Positions 9,679 to 16,885 of a DNA stretch of 64,000 nt are shown piece after piece. The notes under the pieces were generated by a model. It had not been told where the DNA came from. It saw nothing but the letters and a program-made list of their open reading frames with translations, and ran no database searches. Position numbers and translations under genes: made by a program. The stretch is from Pseudoprevotella muciniphila (GTDB lineage Bacteria > Bacteroidota > Bacteroidia > Bacteroidales > Bacteroidaceae), in assembly GCF_003265305.2 (NCBI RefSeq), contig NZ_CP033459.1, positions 310,001 through 374,000 on the forward strand. Direction: 5' to 3'. Numbering within the stretch: position 1 is the stretch's first letter; each line of letters begins with the position of its first letter.

Positions 9679-10224
9679 TTAGTCTTTCTCAGTGCCTGAA
9701 CTGTCGTCTCTCTGCTTTATCTCTTTAATAACACGGCAGGGATTGCCTACGGCTATTGTCCACGCCGGAATGTCTTTTGTAACGACAGAACCCGCTCCGA
9801 TTATTGCACCTTCTCCTATGGTTACGCCGGGCATCACAATGCTGCCCATGCCGAGATGAACACCTTTACAGATATGCACTTCAGCCTTGATATAGGGCAG
9901 TTTGTTTACATCATCGCCAACTCTGTATCCCGACATGTCGCGACGATGGCACAGCAGCAGGCAACGGCTCGTAATCCATGCGCCTTCGTCTATTCTCAAG
10001 AGTTTTGCGTTTGTTACGTCATAATACACGTCGTAGCCAATACAAACCTTGCCATTTATCTGTACTCCCGTTTTTTTCCATAACCATGGACGCAAACGTG
10101 CACTAATGCGGTTCAGAATGACCCAATTCTTTGCAATTTTGAATAGCAACCATTTAATGTAAACAACAAACTCGTGAGAGATAACTCTTGGCGCTACTTT
10201 TATTTTATGTGCTAATGAACTCAT
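9679..10224 (-). CDS. Left-handed beta-helix acetyltransferase (WcaF/maltose-acetyltransferase-like)
   Basis: A 181-residue hexapeptide-repeat acyltransferase. The C-terminal half shows the repeating pattern HICKGVHLGMGSIVMPGVTI then GEGAIIGAGSVVTKDIP and ends with the family hallmark VGNPCRVIKEI. Such enzymes transfer acetyl groups from acetyl-CoA to sugars, often in capsule or exopolysaccharide assembly. Its ATG overlaps the stop of the upstream polysaccharide deacetylase gene by 4 bp, so the two are translationally coupled. No other polysaccharide genes adjoin, so the acceptor is unknown. Confidence 0.85.
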   Translation of the reverse strand: MSSLAHKIKVAPRVISHEFVVYIKWLLFKIAKNWVILNRISARLRPWLWKKTGVQINGKVCIGYDVYYDVTNAKLLRIDEGAWITSRCLLLCHRRDMSGYRVGDDVNKLPYIKAEVHICKGVHLGMGSIVMPGVTIGEGAIIGAGSVVTKDIPAWTIAVGNPCRVIKEIKQRDDSSGTEKD

Positions 10225-11198
10225 TTTCTTGGGAATAAATTGATAAGTAACTTAAAGGTGTTGAGCGTTATAGGCAGTCCAATACGTGGTATTATGGCTT
10301 TCTGTGATTGAGACGTAATGCGTTCGCGACCTTTGGTAGAGAAACCTAAAGCGTAACTGTCTTCAACACATTTGTTGCTGAACGTAGTGAAATTACCATT
10401 CGGATATGCAAAATACCGACATTCTGCTCCCAGTTCTTTTTCTATAATCTGTTTGCTTTGTTTGATTTGTTGTTCAAGAACATCTTCGTTCTGATTGTCG
10501 TGGCAACAAATGTGTTGTTGACAATGTGAACCTATTGTTGCGCCCTTTTTGTGTAATTCGCGCACTTCATCCCAAGTCATTGGACGAACTGACTTGTATT
10601 TTTCTTTAAGGGCTTCCCATACATCCTGTGAGACATTAGATATCAAATCATTGGTAATTTGCTTAACCTCATCCAAGGGCTTTGTTTTCAGAAGGTCGGA
10701 AATCTGACGAACCACCTTCCCGCGTTCATCATCATTCCGAACGCTGAAGTGCAACTGCTGCGAGGGAATATTAATCTCTTGCAAATCAGCACCTTTCACT
10801 ATAATTCTATTGACAGAAGTGGGAAAGTACTCTCCGTTACTGATGTTGTCTGTTGAAACGAACACACTGAAAGGCAGACCGAAACGATTTAGAATCGGTT
10901 GAACTTTATAAAGATTGTTGGCATAACCATCATCAAAGGTCAAAACAACTTCTCTTCCTGTAAAATCGTCTGCCAAATATCGTTTTTCAAATTCTTCTAT
11001 TGATACAATTTCAAAGTGTTTGGATATATACGCTATCTGCTTTTCGAAAATCTCTACATCGAAAATCTCTTGTTCAACTTCAGAATTTATCCTATCGTCA
11101 ACACCATGCCAGAAAACAATTCTCGGACAGCGGTTATTCGCCCTGATAAGTGCGTCAACTTTAAATGTTAAAAGTGTATTCTTTAGAAGGTTGTTCAT
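10221..11198 (-). CDS. Polysaccharide deacetylase family protein (CE4/NodB)
   Basis: A 325-residue protein with the NodB fold: RIVFWHGVDD near residue 26, the metal/catalytic motif VVLTFDDGYANN (about 84-95), IGSHCQQH (about 221-228) in place of the canonical H(S/T)xxH, and ECRYFAYPNG (about 260). CE4 enzymes remove acetyl groups from N- or O-acetylated glycans. The pairing with an acetyltransferase in a 4-bp overlap suggests acylation turnover on one glycan (inference). No clear signal peptide is visible, which is unusual for an envelope CE4 enzyme. It is preceded by a good promoter at 11224-11255. Confidence 0.87.
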   Translation of the reverse strand: MNNLLKNTLLTFKVDALIRANNRCPRIVFWHGVDDRINSEVEQEIFDVEIFEKQIAYISKHFEIVSIEEFEKRYLADDFTGREVVLTFDDGYANNLYKVQPILNRFGLPFSVFVSTDNISNGEYFPTSVNRIIVKGADLQEINIPSQQLHFSVRNDDERGKVVRQISDLLKTKPLDEVKQITNDLISNVSQDVWEALKEKYKSVRPMTWDEVRELHKKGATIGSHCQQHICCHDNQNEDVLEQQIKQSKQIIEKELGAECRYFAYPNGNFTTFSNKCVEDSYALGFSTKGRERITSQSQKAIIPRIGLPITLNTFKLLINLFPRK

Positions 11199-11223
11199 GA
11201 TTACGAAACTATTATATCAAACG

Positions 11224-11255
11224 CAAAATTATGTATTTTTCTCGAAATGGTCAAA
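11224..11255 (-). promoter_or_regulatory. Promoter of the deacetylase-acetyltransferase pair
   Basis: Minus-strand -33 TTTG (CAAA at 11252-11255), 20-bp spacer, -7 TAATTTTG (CAAAATTA at 11224-11231). Exact fit to the Bacteroidetes consensus; start expected near 11217, 19 nt before the start codon. Confidence 0.75.
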
Positions 11256-11327
11256 ACATTTATAAAGCACATATTAAAAATTCCAAAATTCAAGACAATC
11301 ACTCTAATGTAAATTTTACACAAGAAA

Positions 11328-11359
11328 ATTGGAGCATCGACATTTAAGGCGTATATTTG
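11328..11359 (+). promoter_or_regulatory. Probable promoter upstream of the ADP-ribose cassette
   Basis: ATTG (3 of 4 matches to the -33 box) at 11328-11331, a 20-bp spacer and a perfect -7 box TATATTTG at 11352-11359. Start expected near 11366, which would give a leader of about 340 nt before the first gene. A weaker -7-like TACTATTG at 11673-11680 could give a short leader instead. Confidence 0.5.
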
Positions 11360-11365
11360 CTAACA

Positions 11366-11703
11366 AATACACAAACAAATCGAGAGACAACAATCAATTC
11401 GCGAACGAAAGTATCATTTCACTTCAGATTTAACATCAATCACAAAGGACTGCAACGAAGGTAATTCTGGCTTGATTTAAAGGCAAAGACGACAGGATGG
11501 TCAATACTATATATGAGGAGAAAGAAAGTCAAGGTTGATAAAATGCATCAACATATAGTATTCTTAACAGAAGTGGGGATGTGTAGTGAAAGCGGCCTGA
11601 ACACCTGTGGAGGAAATGACGTCTTGTGAAAAAAAAATAATTGGCGATATTATGCAAGTGAAAGAATGAATTTACTATTGGGAATAATCAAAAACATACA
11701 GAC
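11366..11703 (+). other. Long gene-free leader before the macro-like/DUF1810 gene
   Basis: No ORF of note on either strand and no resemblance to a riboswitch I know. The stretch contains the composite stem-loop at 11503-11562 and ends in a poly-A run near 11630 and an AT-rich segment. It could be a long 5' UTR, an independent small RNA, or decayed sequence. Confidence 0.4.
11503..11562 (+). ncRNA. Candidate structured RNA element (stacked stem-loops)
   Basis: A perfect 10-bp outer stem (11503-11512 with 11553-11562) encloses a 6-bp inner hairpin (GTTGAT 11534-11539 with ATCAAC 11547-11552, 7-nt loop). The inner hairpin abuts the 3' strand of the outer stem with no gap, so the helices could stack, leaving a 21-nt purine-rich bulge (11513-11533) on the 5' side. 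The geometry suggests a regulatory leader fold; there is no homology evidence. Confidence 0.35.
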
Positions 11704-12519
11704 ATGTACAACAGAGAATATACACCTGAAAGAATTTCAGAGTTAAAGCAGAATGAGATATTTGTCTTTGGCAGCAATCTTGCCGGAGCACACGGTGGCG
11801 GTGCAGCCCGTCTTGCTTATAATAAGTTTGGCGCAATATGGGGAGAAGGAGTAGGGCTACATGGTCAAAGTTATGCCATTCCTACGATGCAAGGTGGGGT
11901 GGAAACTATCAGACCTTATGTTGACGACTTCATTCGTTTTGCCCGGACTCGTCCCGAACTTAAATTCTATGTAACTCAGATTGGCTGTGGAATAGCCGGA
12001 TTTAAGATAAGAGAGATTGCCCCACTGTTTCAAAATGCATTAGATGTGGAGAATGTCATCCTTCCGCAATCTTTTGTAATGGAACTGGAAGGTGAAGACA
12101 AGTATGATTTGAGCCGTTTTGTCAGGATTCAAGCCTCCAACTATGAACAAGCGTTGAAAGAAGTAAAGGATGGATTAAAGCGTTCACACTGGATATGGTA
12201 TATTTTTCCTCAACTAAAGCATCTCGGCCATAGTTGGAATTCTAAATTTTATGGTATAAGCGGCATAGAAGAAGCAGAAGCATACCTTAATCATCCTGTC
12301 CTTGGCAAAAGACTGAGAGAGATTACGAATGTGCTTCTTATGCACAAAGATTTAGCAGCAAAAGATATATTTGGCGGCTTGGATGCAATGAAGGTGCGTT
12401 CCTGCATGACATTGTTCAATGCCGCTTCGCCTAATGACATTTTTGAAGAAGTATTAGCGGTGTTCTATGATAATACTAACGACAAGAGAACTATAAATAA
12501 CCTAAAAACAAAAAAGTAG
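11704..12519 (+). CDS. Macro-like (A1S_2505-type) domain fused to DUF1810
   Basis: A 271-residue two-domain protein. Residues 1 to about 133 match the phage-associated A1S_2505-type family: EIFVFGSNLAGAHGGGAARL, then GQSYAIPTMQGGV and TQIGCGIAGF. The order of a Gly-rich loop, an AIPT strand and a second Gly loop is like that of macro domains, which bind ADP-ribose (inference from motif layout). Residues about 137-262 are DUF1810: LSRFVRIQASNYEQALKEV, RSHWIWYIFPQL, and KVRSCMTLFNAASP. No signal peptide. The stop codon is 4 bp before an ADP-ribosylglycohydrolase gene, so both are surely one operon. Likely role: handling ADP-ribose or NAD derivatives. The domain calls are from memory of family patterns. 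Confidence 0.82.
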   Translation: MYNREYTPERISELKQNEIFVFGSNLAGAHGGGAARLAYNKFGAIWGEGVGLHGQSYAIPTMQGGVETIRPYVDDFIRFARTRPELKFYVTQIGCGIAGFKIREIAPLFQNALDVENVILPQSFVMELEGEDKYDLSRFVRIQASNYEQALKEVKDGLKRSHWIWYIFPQLKHLGHSWNSKFYGISGIEEAEAYLNHPVLGKRLREITNVLLMHKDLAAKDIFGGLDAMKVRSCMTLFNAASPNDIFEEVLAVFYDNTNDKRTINNLKTKK

Positions 12520-12523
12520 GTCA

Positions 12524-13333
12524 ATGTTAGGAGCCGTATTTGGAGACATTGTAGGGAGTGCCTACGAATGGAATAATGTGAAAAGGAAGAACTTTCCTCT
12601 TCACAGGTCATCAACTCGATATACAGATGACAGTGTAATGACCCTGGCTGTTGCCAAATGGTTAATGGAAGATCTCGAGCATTCGGAACAAGGGCTGATA
12701 AATGCAATGCAACAACTTGGACATGCTCATCCAAGAGCCGGTTATGGTGGCAGATTCAGAAAGTGGCTGGCATCAAACAATCCTCAACCCTATAATAGTT
12801 GGGGAAATGGCTCTGCCATGCGTGTAAGCCCTGTGGCTCTGTATGCCACTTCTCTTGAAGAATCCTTGGAACTTGCCAAGAAATCCGCCATTGTAACCCA
12901 TAACCACCCGGAAGGCATAAAGGGAGCATTGGCGGTTGCAGAATGTGTTTTCATCTGCAAGGATGCAGACCATCTTGAATCTGCAAAAGAAATAATTAGA
13001 AGCAAAATCCCGCAAAAATATGATTATAACTTAAACAGGACACTTGACGAGATCAGGCCAAACTATTCATTTGACGTTAGCTGCCAAGGAAGTGTGCCTG
13101 AAGCCATCATTGCTTTCCTCGAAAGTACGTCGTTGGAGGAGTGTGTGCGAAATGCTATTTCAATAGGTGGAGATTCTGATACTATTGCCGCGATTGCATG
13201 TTCCATATTTGCGGCAAATAAAGAATGGAGAGAAGAACAACTGATGTCGCAGTTCACAAAATATCTGCCTGATGATTTAATAAGAATCATGGATAAATTT
13301 GAAAAATTGGTATATCACAATAATCCTACCTGA
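12524..13333 (+). CDS. ADP-ribosylglycohydrolase family protein (ARH/DraG-like)
   Basis: A 269-residue protein with the full ARH signature: GAVFGDIVGSAYEW at the N-terminus, YTDDSVMTLA (about 31-40; metal-binding Asp pair), SWGNGSAMRVSPV (about 88-100), HNHPEG (about 126-131) and GGDSDTIAAIAC (about 215-226; second metal site). ARH enzymes remove ADP-ribose from protein side chains or hydrolyse related ADP-ribose compounds using two Mg2+ or Mn2+ ions. All catalytic metal ligands appear intact. It is co-transcribed with the macro-like/DUF1810 gene 4 bp upstream; no ADP-ribosyltransferase is encoded nearby, so its natural substrate is open. Confidence 0.93.
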   Translation: MLGAVFGDIVGSAYEWNNVKRKNFPLHRSSTRYTDDSVMTLAVAKWLMEDLEHSEQGLINAMQQLGHAHPRAGYGGRFRKWLASNNPQPYNSWGNGSAMRVSPVALYATSLEESLELAKKSAIVTHNHPEGIKGALAVAECVFICKDADHLESAKEIIRSKIPQKYDYNLNRTLDEIRPNYSFDVSCQGSVPEAIIAFLESTSLEECVRNAISIGGDSDTIAAIACSIFAANKEWREEQLMSQFTKYLPDDLIRIMDKFEKLVYHNNPT

Positions 13334-13504
13334 ACAGTTAAAAGATTCGGACTAAATGCATACAAGAGAATGACCACGAGACAAGGACAATCAAAGAGTG
13401 TTCAGAAAAACTCAAATTTTTGATTCTACAATGCAACACATCAGATTTTCCATAGCGTGCTTCTCCGCTTTGAGTTACACGCGTGTAAGTTTTTTTCAAA
13501 AATA

Positions 13505-13535
13505 TTTGGATAATAAAAAAAAAGCAGTATCTTTG
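13505..13535 (+). promoter_or_regulatory. Promoter of the tRNA Gly-Leu-Leu-Gly cluster
   Basis: TTTG at 13505-13508, 19-bp spacer, TATCTTTG at 13528-13535: exact consensus. Start expected near 13542, about 37 nt before the first tRNA. The 170 bp between the ARH stop codon and this promoter hold nothing recognisable. Confidence 0.75.
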
Positions 13536-13578
13536 CACCGCATTTGACGAAATGCCGTTGCTGTAGCAATGATTATAA

Positions 13579-13651
13579 GCGGAAATAGCTCAGTTGGTAG
13601 AGCACAACCTTGCCAAGGTTGGGGTCGCGGGTCCGAGTCCCGTTTTCCGCT
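13579..13651 (+). tRNA. tRNA-Gly (GCC), copy 1
   Basis: 73-nt cloverleaf: acceptor GCGGAAA/TTTCCGC, discriminator T, anticodon loop TTGCCAA giving GCC, and the T-loop segment GTCCGAGTCC. CCA is not encoded. The sequence is identical to the copy at 13895-13967. Confidence 0.96.
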
Positions 13652-13679
13652 CAACATATTGTAAAGAACTCTAAATCGA

Positions 13680-13762
13680 GCCCAGGTGGCGGAATGGTAG
13701 ACGCGCTAGTTTCAGGTACTAGTGTCAGCAATGACGTGCAGGTTCGAGTCCTGTTCTGGGCA
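13680..13762 (+). tRNA. tRNA-Leu (CAG)
   Basis: 83-nt class II tRNA with a long variable arm: acceptor GCCCAGG/TCTGGGC, discriminator A, anticodon stem CTAGT/ACTAG with loop TTCAGGT giving CAG (reads CUG). CCA not encoded. Confidence 0.95.
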
Positions 13763-13789
13763 CTGAGTTCAGACTACTACGAAAAGAAC

Positions 13790-13873
13790 GGAGAGGTGGC
13801 GGAATTGGTAGACGCGCTACTTTGAGGGGGTAGTGTCAATTACGACGTGGGAGTTCGAGTCTCCTCCTCTTCA
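13790..13873 (+). tRNA. tRNA-Leu (GAG)
   Basis: 84-nt class II tRNA: acceptor GGAGAGG/CCTCTTC, discriminator A, anticodon stem CTACT/GGTAG with loop TTGAGGG giving GAG (reads CUC/CUU). CCA not encoded. Confidence 0.95.
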
Positions 13874-13894
13874 CTCTTTGAGTGATAGTATTTT

Positions 13895-13967
13895 GCGGAA
13901 ATAGCTCAGTTGGTAGAGCACAACCTTGCCAAGGTTGGGGTCGCGGGTCCGAGTCCCGTTTTCCGCT
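13895..13967 (+). tRNA. tRNA-Gly (GCC), copy 2
   Basis: Identical in all 73 positions to the tRNA-Gly at 13579-13651; same acceptor, anticodon GCC and discriminator T. It closes the four-tRNA cluster and is followed directly by a terminator hairpin. Confidence 0.96.
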
Positions 13968-13971
13968 CAAC

Positions 13972-13994
13972 TCGGAGCGAAAGCTCCGATTTTG
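13972..13994 (+). terminator. Terminator of the tRNA cluster
   Basis: A 7-bp perfect stem TCGGAGC/GCTCCGA (13972-13978, 13983-13989) with a GAAA tetraloop, followed by a short T run (TTTTGG). Confidence 0.8.
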
Positions 13995-14066
13995 GTATTT
14001 TGAATTCGTTTTAGAATTCATCGTTTTACATATTACAATTCAAGAAAAACAGGAAGCCATCATTAT

Positions 14067-14098
14067 TTTGAAAGTATAAAACAAAAACCTGATTTTTG
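14067..14098 (+). promoter_or_regulatory. Probable promoter of the unknown gene at 14131
   Basis: TTTG at 14067-14070, 20-bp spacer, GATTTTTG at 14091-14098 (one mismatch to TAnnTTTG). Start expected near 14105, 26 nt before the GTG start. Confidence 0.5.
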
Positions 14099-14130
14099 AA
14101 GTTACGCACGCAAACTTAAATTATACAACA

Positions 14131-14724
14131 GTGAACATATACGCGAGATATTTTGACCAGGACGTGCTGGTTCATAACATCGATGAACTTGTAGATTTTC
14201 TCAATAGCATACCCGACATTACAGTTACACAACAGTTGTATGACGAAATCAATGCTTACATAGAGAGCGAAATGCCTTATCCTAAGCGTTACAAAATCCG
14301 GCCGCGAGTGTATTTCATCCTCATCAAGACTACTGCTGAAACTATGGAGGAATTCAAGGCATACAACAAAAAGAGTGCTACACCACTGCATGATGTTGAA
14401 GAAATGCATACTAAGAAAGATACCCGACAGAACCAACTGACAGAAGATATTCAAGGTTGGTATTTCTGTCTGATGACTTTTAAGCGCGTTATACAAATAC
14501 CGGAAACACAAAAGTTCCAATATCAAGATACCAGATTCTCTGCATTTGTAAAAGGCAGAAGCGGACAGGACTGCTACGACAAGATGGTAGCACATCTAAA
14601 AAACCGTCAAGACATAGACCTTCGCAGCCAGTTCCCCAGTTCTCGAGGCAACAACTATTCATTTGATTATGTTGGAGAAGTGATTACACCCGAGGATGTT
14701 GAAAGCGTAAAGTCGATGTTTTAA
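14131..14724 (+). CDS. Conserved-looking hypothetical protein (197 aa)
   Basis: I do not recognise this family. The protein starts with GTG and is soluble, with no signal peptide or membrane segment. It is rich in aromatic and charged residues: the middle has YKIRPRVYFILIKTTAETME and GWYFCLMTFKRVIQI, which look like beta-strands of a compact alpha/beta fold; the C-terminus has a short acidic helix (ITPEDVESVKSMF). It lies between two tRNA units with its own likely promoter and no partner gene. Codon use looks like its neighbours. Real gene: likely. Function: unknown. Confidence 0.75.
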   Translation: MNIYARYFDQDVLVHNIDELVDFLNSIPDITVTQQLYDEINAYIESEMPYPKRYKIRPRVYFILIKTTAETMEEFKAYNKKSATPLHDVEEMHTKKDTRQNQLTEDIQGWYFCLMTFKRVIQIPETQKFQYQDTRFSAFVKGRSGQDCYDKMVAHLKNRQDIDLRSQFPSSRGNNYSFDYVGEVITPEDVESVKSMF

Positions 14725-14823
14725 GTTTAAGTAAGGGTGAGGCATTTTTTGTATTGAATTTGCTATCAATAATAACAATTTAATCAAATATAATCCCCTT
14801 AAAGAAGATTATTTCGTATTTTG

Positions 14824-14855
14824 TTTCGCTTAATCAATAAAATGCACTAATTTTG
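14824..14855 (+). promoter_or_regulatory. Promoter of tRNA-Arg
   Basis: TTTC (3 of 4) at 14824-14827, 20-bp spacer, perfect -7 TAATTTTG at 14848-14855. Start expected near 14862, just before the tRNA 5' end. Confidence 0.6.
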
Positions 14856-14864
14856 CAGTCGATT

Positions 14865-14939
14865 GGTCCGGTAGCTCAGTTGGATTAGAGCAACAGCCTT
14901 CTAAGCTGTGGGTCTTGGGTTCGAATCCCAACCGGATCA
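14865..14939 (+). tRNA. tRNA-Arg (TCT)
   Basis: 75-nt cloverleaf: acceptor GGTCCGG/CCGGATC (one G-T pair), discriminator A, anticodon stem ACAGC/GCTGT with loop CTTCTAA giving TCT (reads AGA). CCA not encoded. Confidence 0.96.
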
Positions 14940-15033
14940 CAAACTTGTCAAGGTATATATTTTTAATCTTAGCAATTATCTATACTATTCTAACGCAAGT
15001 CATTATAGCATAACCTGGTTTATCAAATAAAAT

Positions 15034-15747
15034 ATGATTAAAGCAGATAATCTTAATCCTTTATCAGAGCGCTTTCTCAAGGCTATGGATGTTTTGGGTG
15101 TTACTGGTTACAAATTGGCTAAACAAAAGATACTCCCAGCCGACTCAACACTGACAGCCATTAAGCGAGGTTATCAGAAACCAAGCAGAAACACGATTGA
15201 AGCGTTTCTGGAGGCCTATCCTAACATCAATCGTACGTGGTTGCTGAAAGGAGAAGGCAAAATGACCAACCAAAATGTAGTTAAGACGGATAGTGGCAGT
15301 CATATATTTGTAAAGGATTATAAAGAACAGGTAGATCCTGTGCCAATTTATGAGATACAAGTTTCAGCCGGTCTGAACTCCATTTTTGCAGGCAGCAATC
15401 CTGAATATCTTGCCGGAATGGTACTCTTTCCTAAGATGCCTCGCGCAGAAGGCGGCATGTTTGTTGTGGGCGACTCGATGTACCCACTGCTTAAGGCCGG
15501 CGACATCATAGGTTGCGTTTCTCTTCATGATTTGGAAAGTGTAATCTATGGTGAAATCTACGTTCTTCAGATTGAGAACGCAGGAGACATCTCTATTGTA
15601 GTGAAGTACATACAGCCTTCTGAAAAAGAGGGACATTACAAATTGGTTTCCTACAACAAGGAACATGCCACGATGGAAGTTCACAAGTCGTGTATCACAT
15701 CAATAGCACGTGTAACATTCTCCATAAGGAAGTTTGCACCTATGTAA
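15034..15747 (+). CDS. HTH / S24 peptidase family transcriptional regulator (LexA/CI-like)
   Basis: A 237-residue repressor-type protein. The N-terminal ~75 residues form a helix-turn-helix domain ending in NINRTWLLKGEGKM, the usual linker start in Bacteroidetes S24 regulators. The C-terminal half is a LexA-like peptidase: Ser148 in VVGDSMYP and Lys191 in VVKYI form the catalytic dyad, and Ala112-Gly113 (QVSAGLN) is the likely self-cleavage site. Such proteins repress genes until DNA damage or stress triggers autocleavage. It stands alone, with no phage genes nearby, so its targets are unknown. The downstream hairpin at 15781-15814 terminates it. Confidence 0.9.
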   Translation: MIKADNLNPLSERFLKAMDVLGVTGYKLAKQKILPADSTLTAIKRGYQKPSRNTIEAFLEAYPNINRTWLLKGEGKMTNQNVVKTDSGSHIFVKDYKEQVDPVPIYEIQVSAGLNSIFAGSNPEYLAGMVLFPKMPRAEGGMFVVGDSMYPLLKAGDIIGCVSLHDLESVIYGEIYVLQIENAGDISIVVKYIQPSEKEGHYKLVSYNKEHATMEVHKSCITSIARVTFSIRKFAPM

Positions 15748-15780
15748 TATTATTCTGCAGTTTACAGAAAACGTCATAAT

Positions 15781-15814
15781 GAAAAATCCTGCGCAACAAT
15801 GCACAGGATTTTTC
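15781..15814. terminator. Bidirectional terminator between S24 regulator and CBM9-like gene
   Basis: An 11-bp perfect inverted repeat GAAAAATCCTG/CAGGATTTTTC (15781-15791, 15804-15814) with a 12-nt loop; A and T tracts inside the outer stem serve both converging genes. Confidence 0.75.
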
Positions 15815-15826
15815 GGATTCAATTGA

Positions 15827-16843
15827 TTAGTCCTCGCTTGTTACTCTGATAGTTCTGTCGTCCGACTTATATTGAATTTCAAACTTATTGCGCGTACATT
15901 CTATGTTTAATTTACGTCTATCAATACCTATAAGATCCACTTCTGCGACTCCCAGAACTTTTGGTGAATTAGTGTAAGTCTTGTGTTTTGTGTAATAGTC
16001 CTTTTCTGCATAATAAAGTGCCCAAATCAAAATCTCTTCTTTAGTGCGTGTTATTGTTGAAGTTGTTGCTCCTTCATCAAGCAGACATACGTACCCCCAG
16101 CGTTCGGGCATGTGCATATTTATGGCACCCGTAGGCGACCATACCCAGTTTTCTTCAGGACCTCCATCTTTCAGCCATTCCACACGAGAAAAATTCACTC
16201 GCCATATACGTCCTTGCTTAAGACCATTGTCAAACCCAACTTTCAGGGCTTCATGCGGTATTGCCATCTCAACGGTCCACCCCTCGTCTATGTCGGTTGA
16301 ATCATTCAATGAGCCATTGCAATGAACTGCAGATTTCAGTCCGGGACAGTCCCATGTTGAGACAAACTGTCCACCGCTTCGATAAGGACGTGTCATAAAG
16401 AGTTCGAACAGAGTGTTCCGTGCATTAACTTCTATTTCAAAATATTCCTTACCGTCACCATTAGGGTCGATAAACACTTCAAAATCATTCTCATGCCAAA
16501 CAATATCATCGTGATTTTCGAGTTGTGCCCTTATGTAGGGCTCTTTGATGGTGGCAAGAACGTAGAAGTTATCTTCGTCCCAAAGCATCTTGGCACGCGT
16601 ATCATAAAGTGGGGCAGGATGTCCTTCTCCGCTTATATCAACAAATAATTCTGTCTCTTCGGCTTCATGCCATGCCACGTCATCTGCACAACCATCAATA
16701 ATGGGCGCCACTTTTGCTTTATGGCAATTATATACGCGAGGTACCGTCAGGCATGATGCGTATTTTTCAAGAACAGATTGAGCATCTGTCATAACGCATG
16801 AACAAAGAAAGGTAATTATAATGTATAATAACTTTGTTTTCAT
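15827..16843 (-). CDS. Secreted carbohydrate-binding CBM9-like protein
   Basis: A 338-residue exported protein. The N-terminus is a signal sequence (hydrophobic core then LCSCVMTDAQ); it could be cut by signal peptidase I after TDA or be a lipoprotein through the SC pair. The body follows the CBM9-like pattern of extracellular sugar-binding modules: KVAPIIDGCADDVAWHEAEE, AKMLWDEDNFYVLATIKEP, WHENDFEVFIDPNGDGKEYF, DEGWTVEMAIPHEAL and RVNFSRVEWL. No catalytic domain is recognised. It sits 42 bp after a GH29 fucosidase gene in the same direction, so it probably assists in binding or processing the same host or plant glycan. Confidence 0.85.
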   Translation of the reverse strand: MKTKLLYIIITFLCSCVMTDAQSVLEKYASCLTVPRVYNCHKAKVAPIIDGCADDVAWHEAEETELFVDISGEGHPAPLYDTRAKMLWDEDNFYVLATIKEPYIRAQLENHDDIVWHENDFEVFIDPNGDGKEYFEIEVNARNTLFELFMTRPYRSGGQFVSTWDCPGLKSAVHCNGSLNDSTDIDEGWTVEMAIPHEALKVGFDNGLKQGRIWRVNFSRVEWLKDGGPEENWVWSPTGAINMHMPERWGYVCLLDEGATTSTITRTKEEILIWALYYAEKDYYTKHKTYTNSPKVLGVAEVDLIGIDRRKLNIECTRNKFEIQYKSDDRTIRVTSED

Positions 16844-16885
16844 TCTAAGAAATGTTTGGATGGAAAGTACAATAATTATGCATTT

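Noticed and set aside
13579-14939. tRNA cluster as an integration (att) site
   Set aside because: No integrase, no truncated tRNA copy and no foreign gene block are next to it; the second tRNA-Gly is a full-length gene.
15034-15747. Prophage repressor
   Set aside because: The S24 regulator is isolated: no phage genes, and neighbours are tRNA and sugar-enzyme genes. It is reported as a stand-alone regulator.
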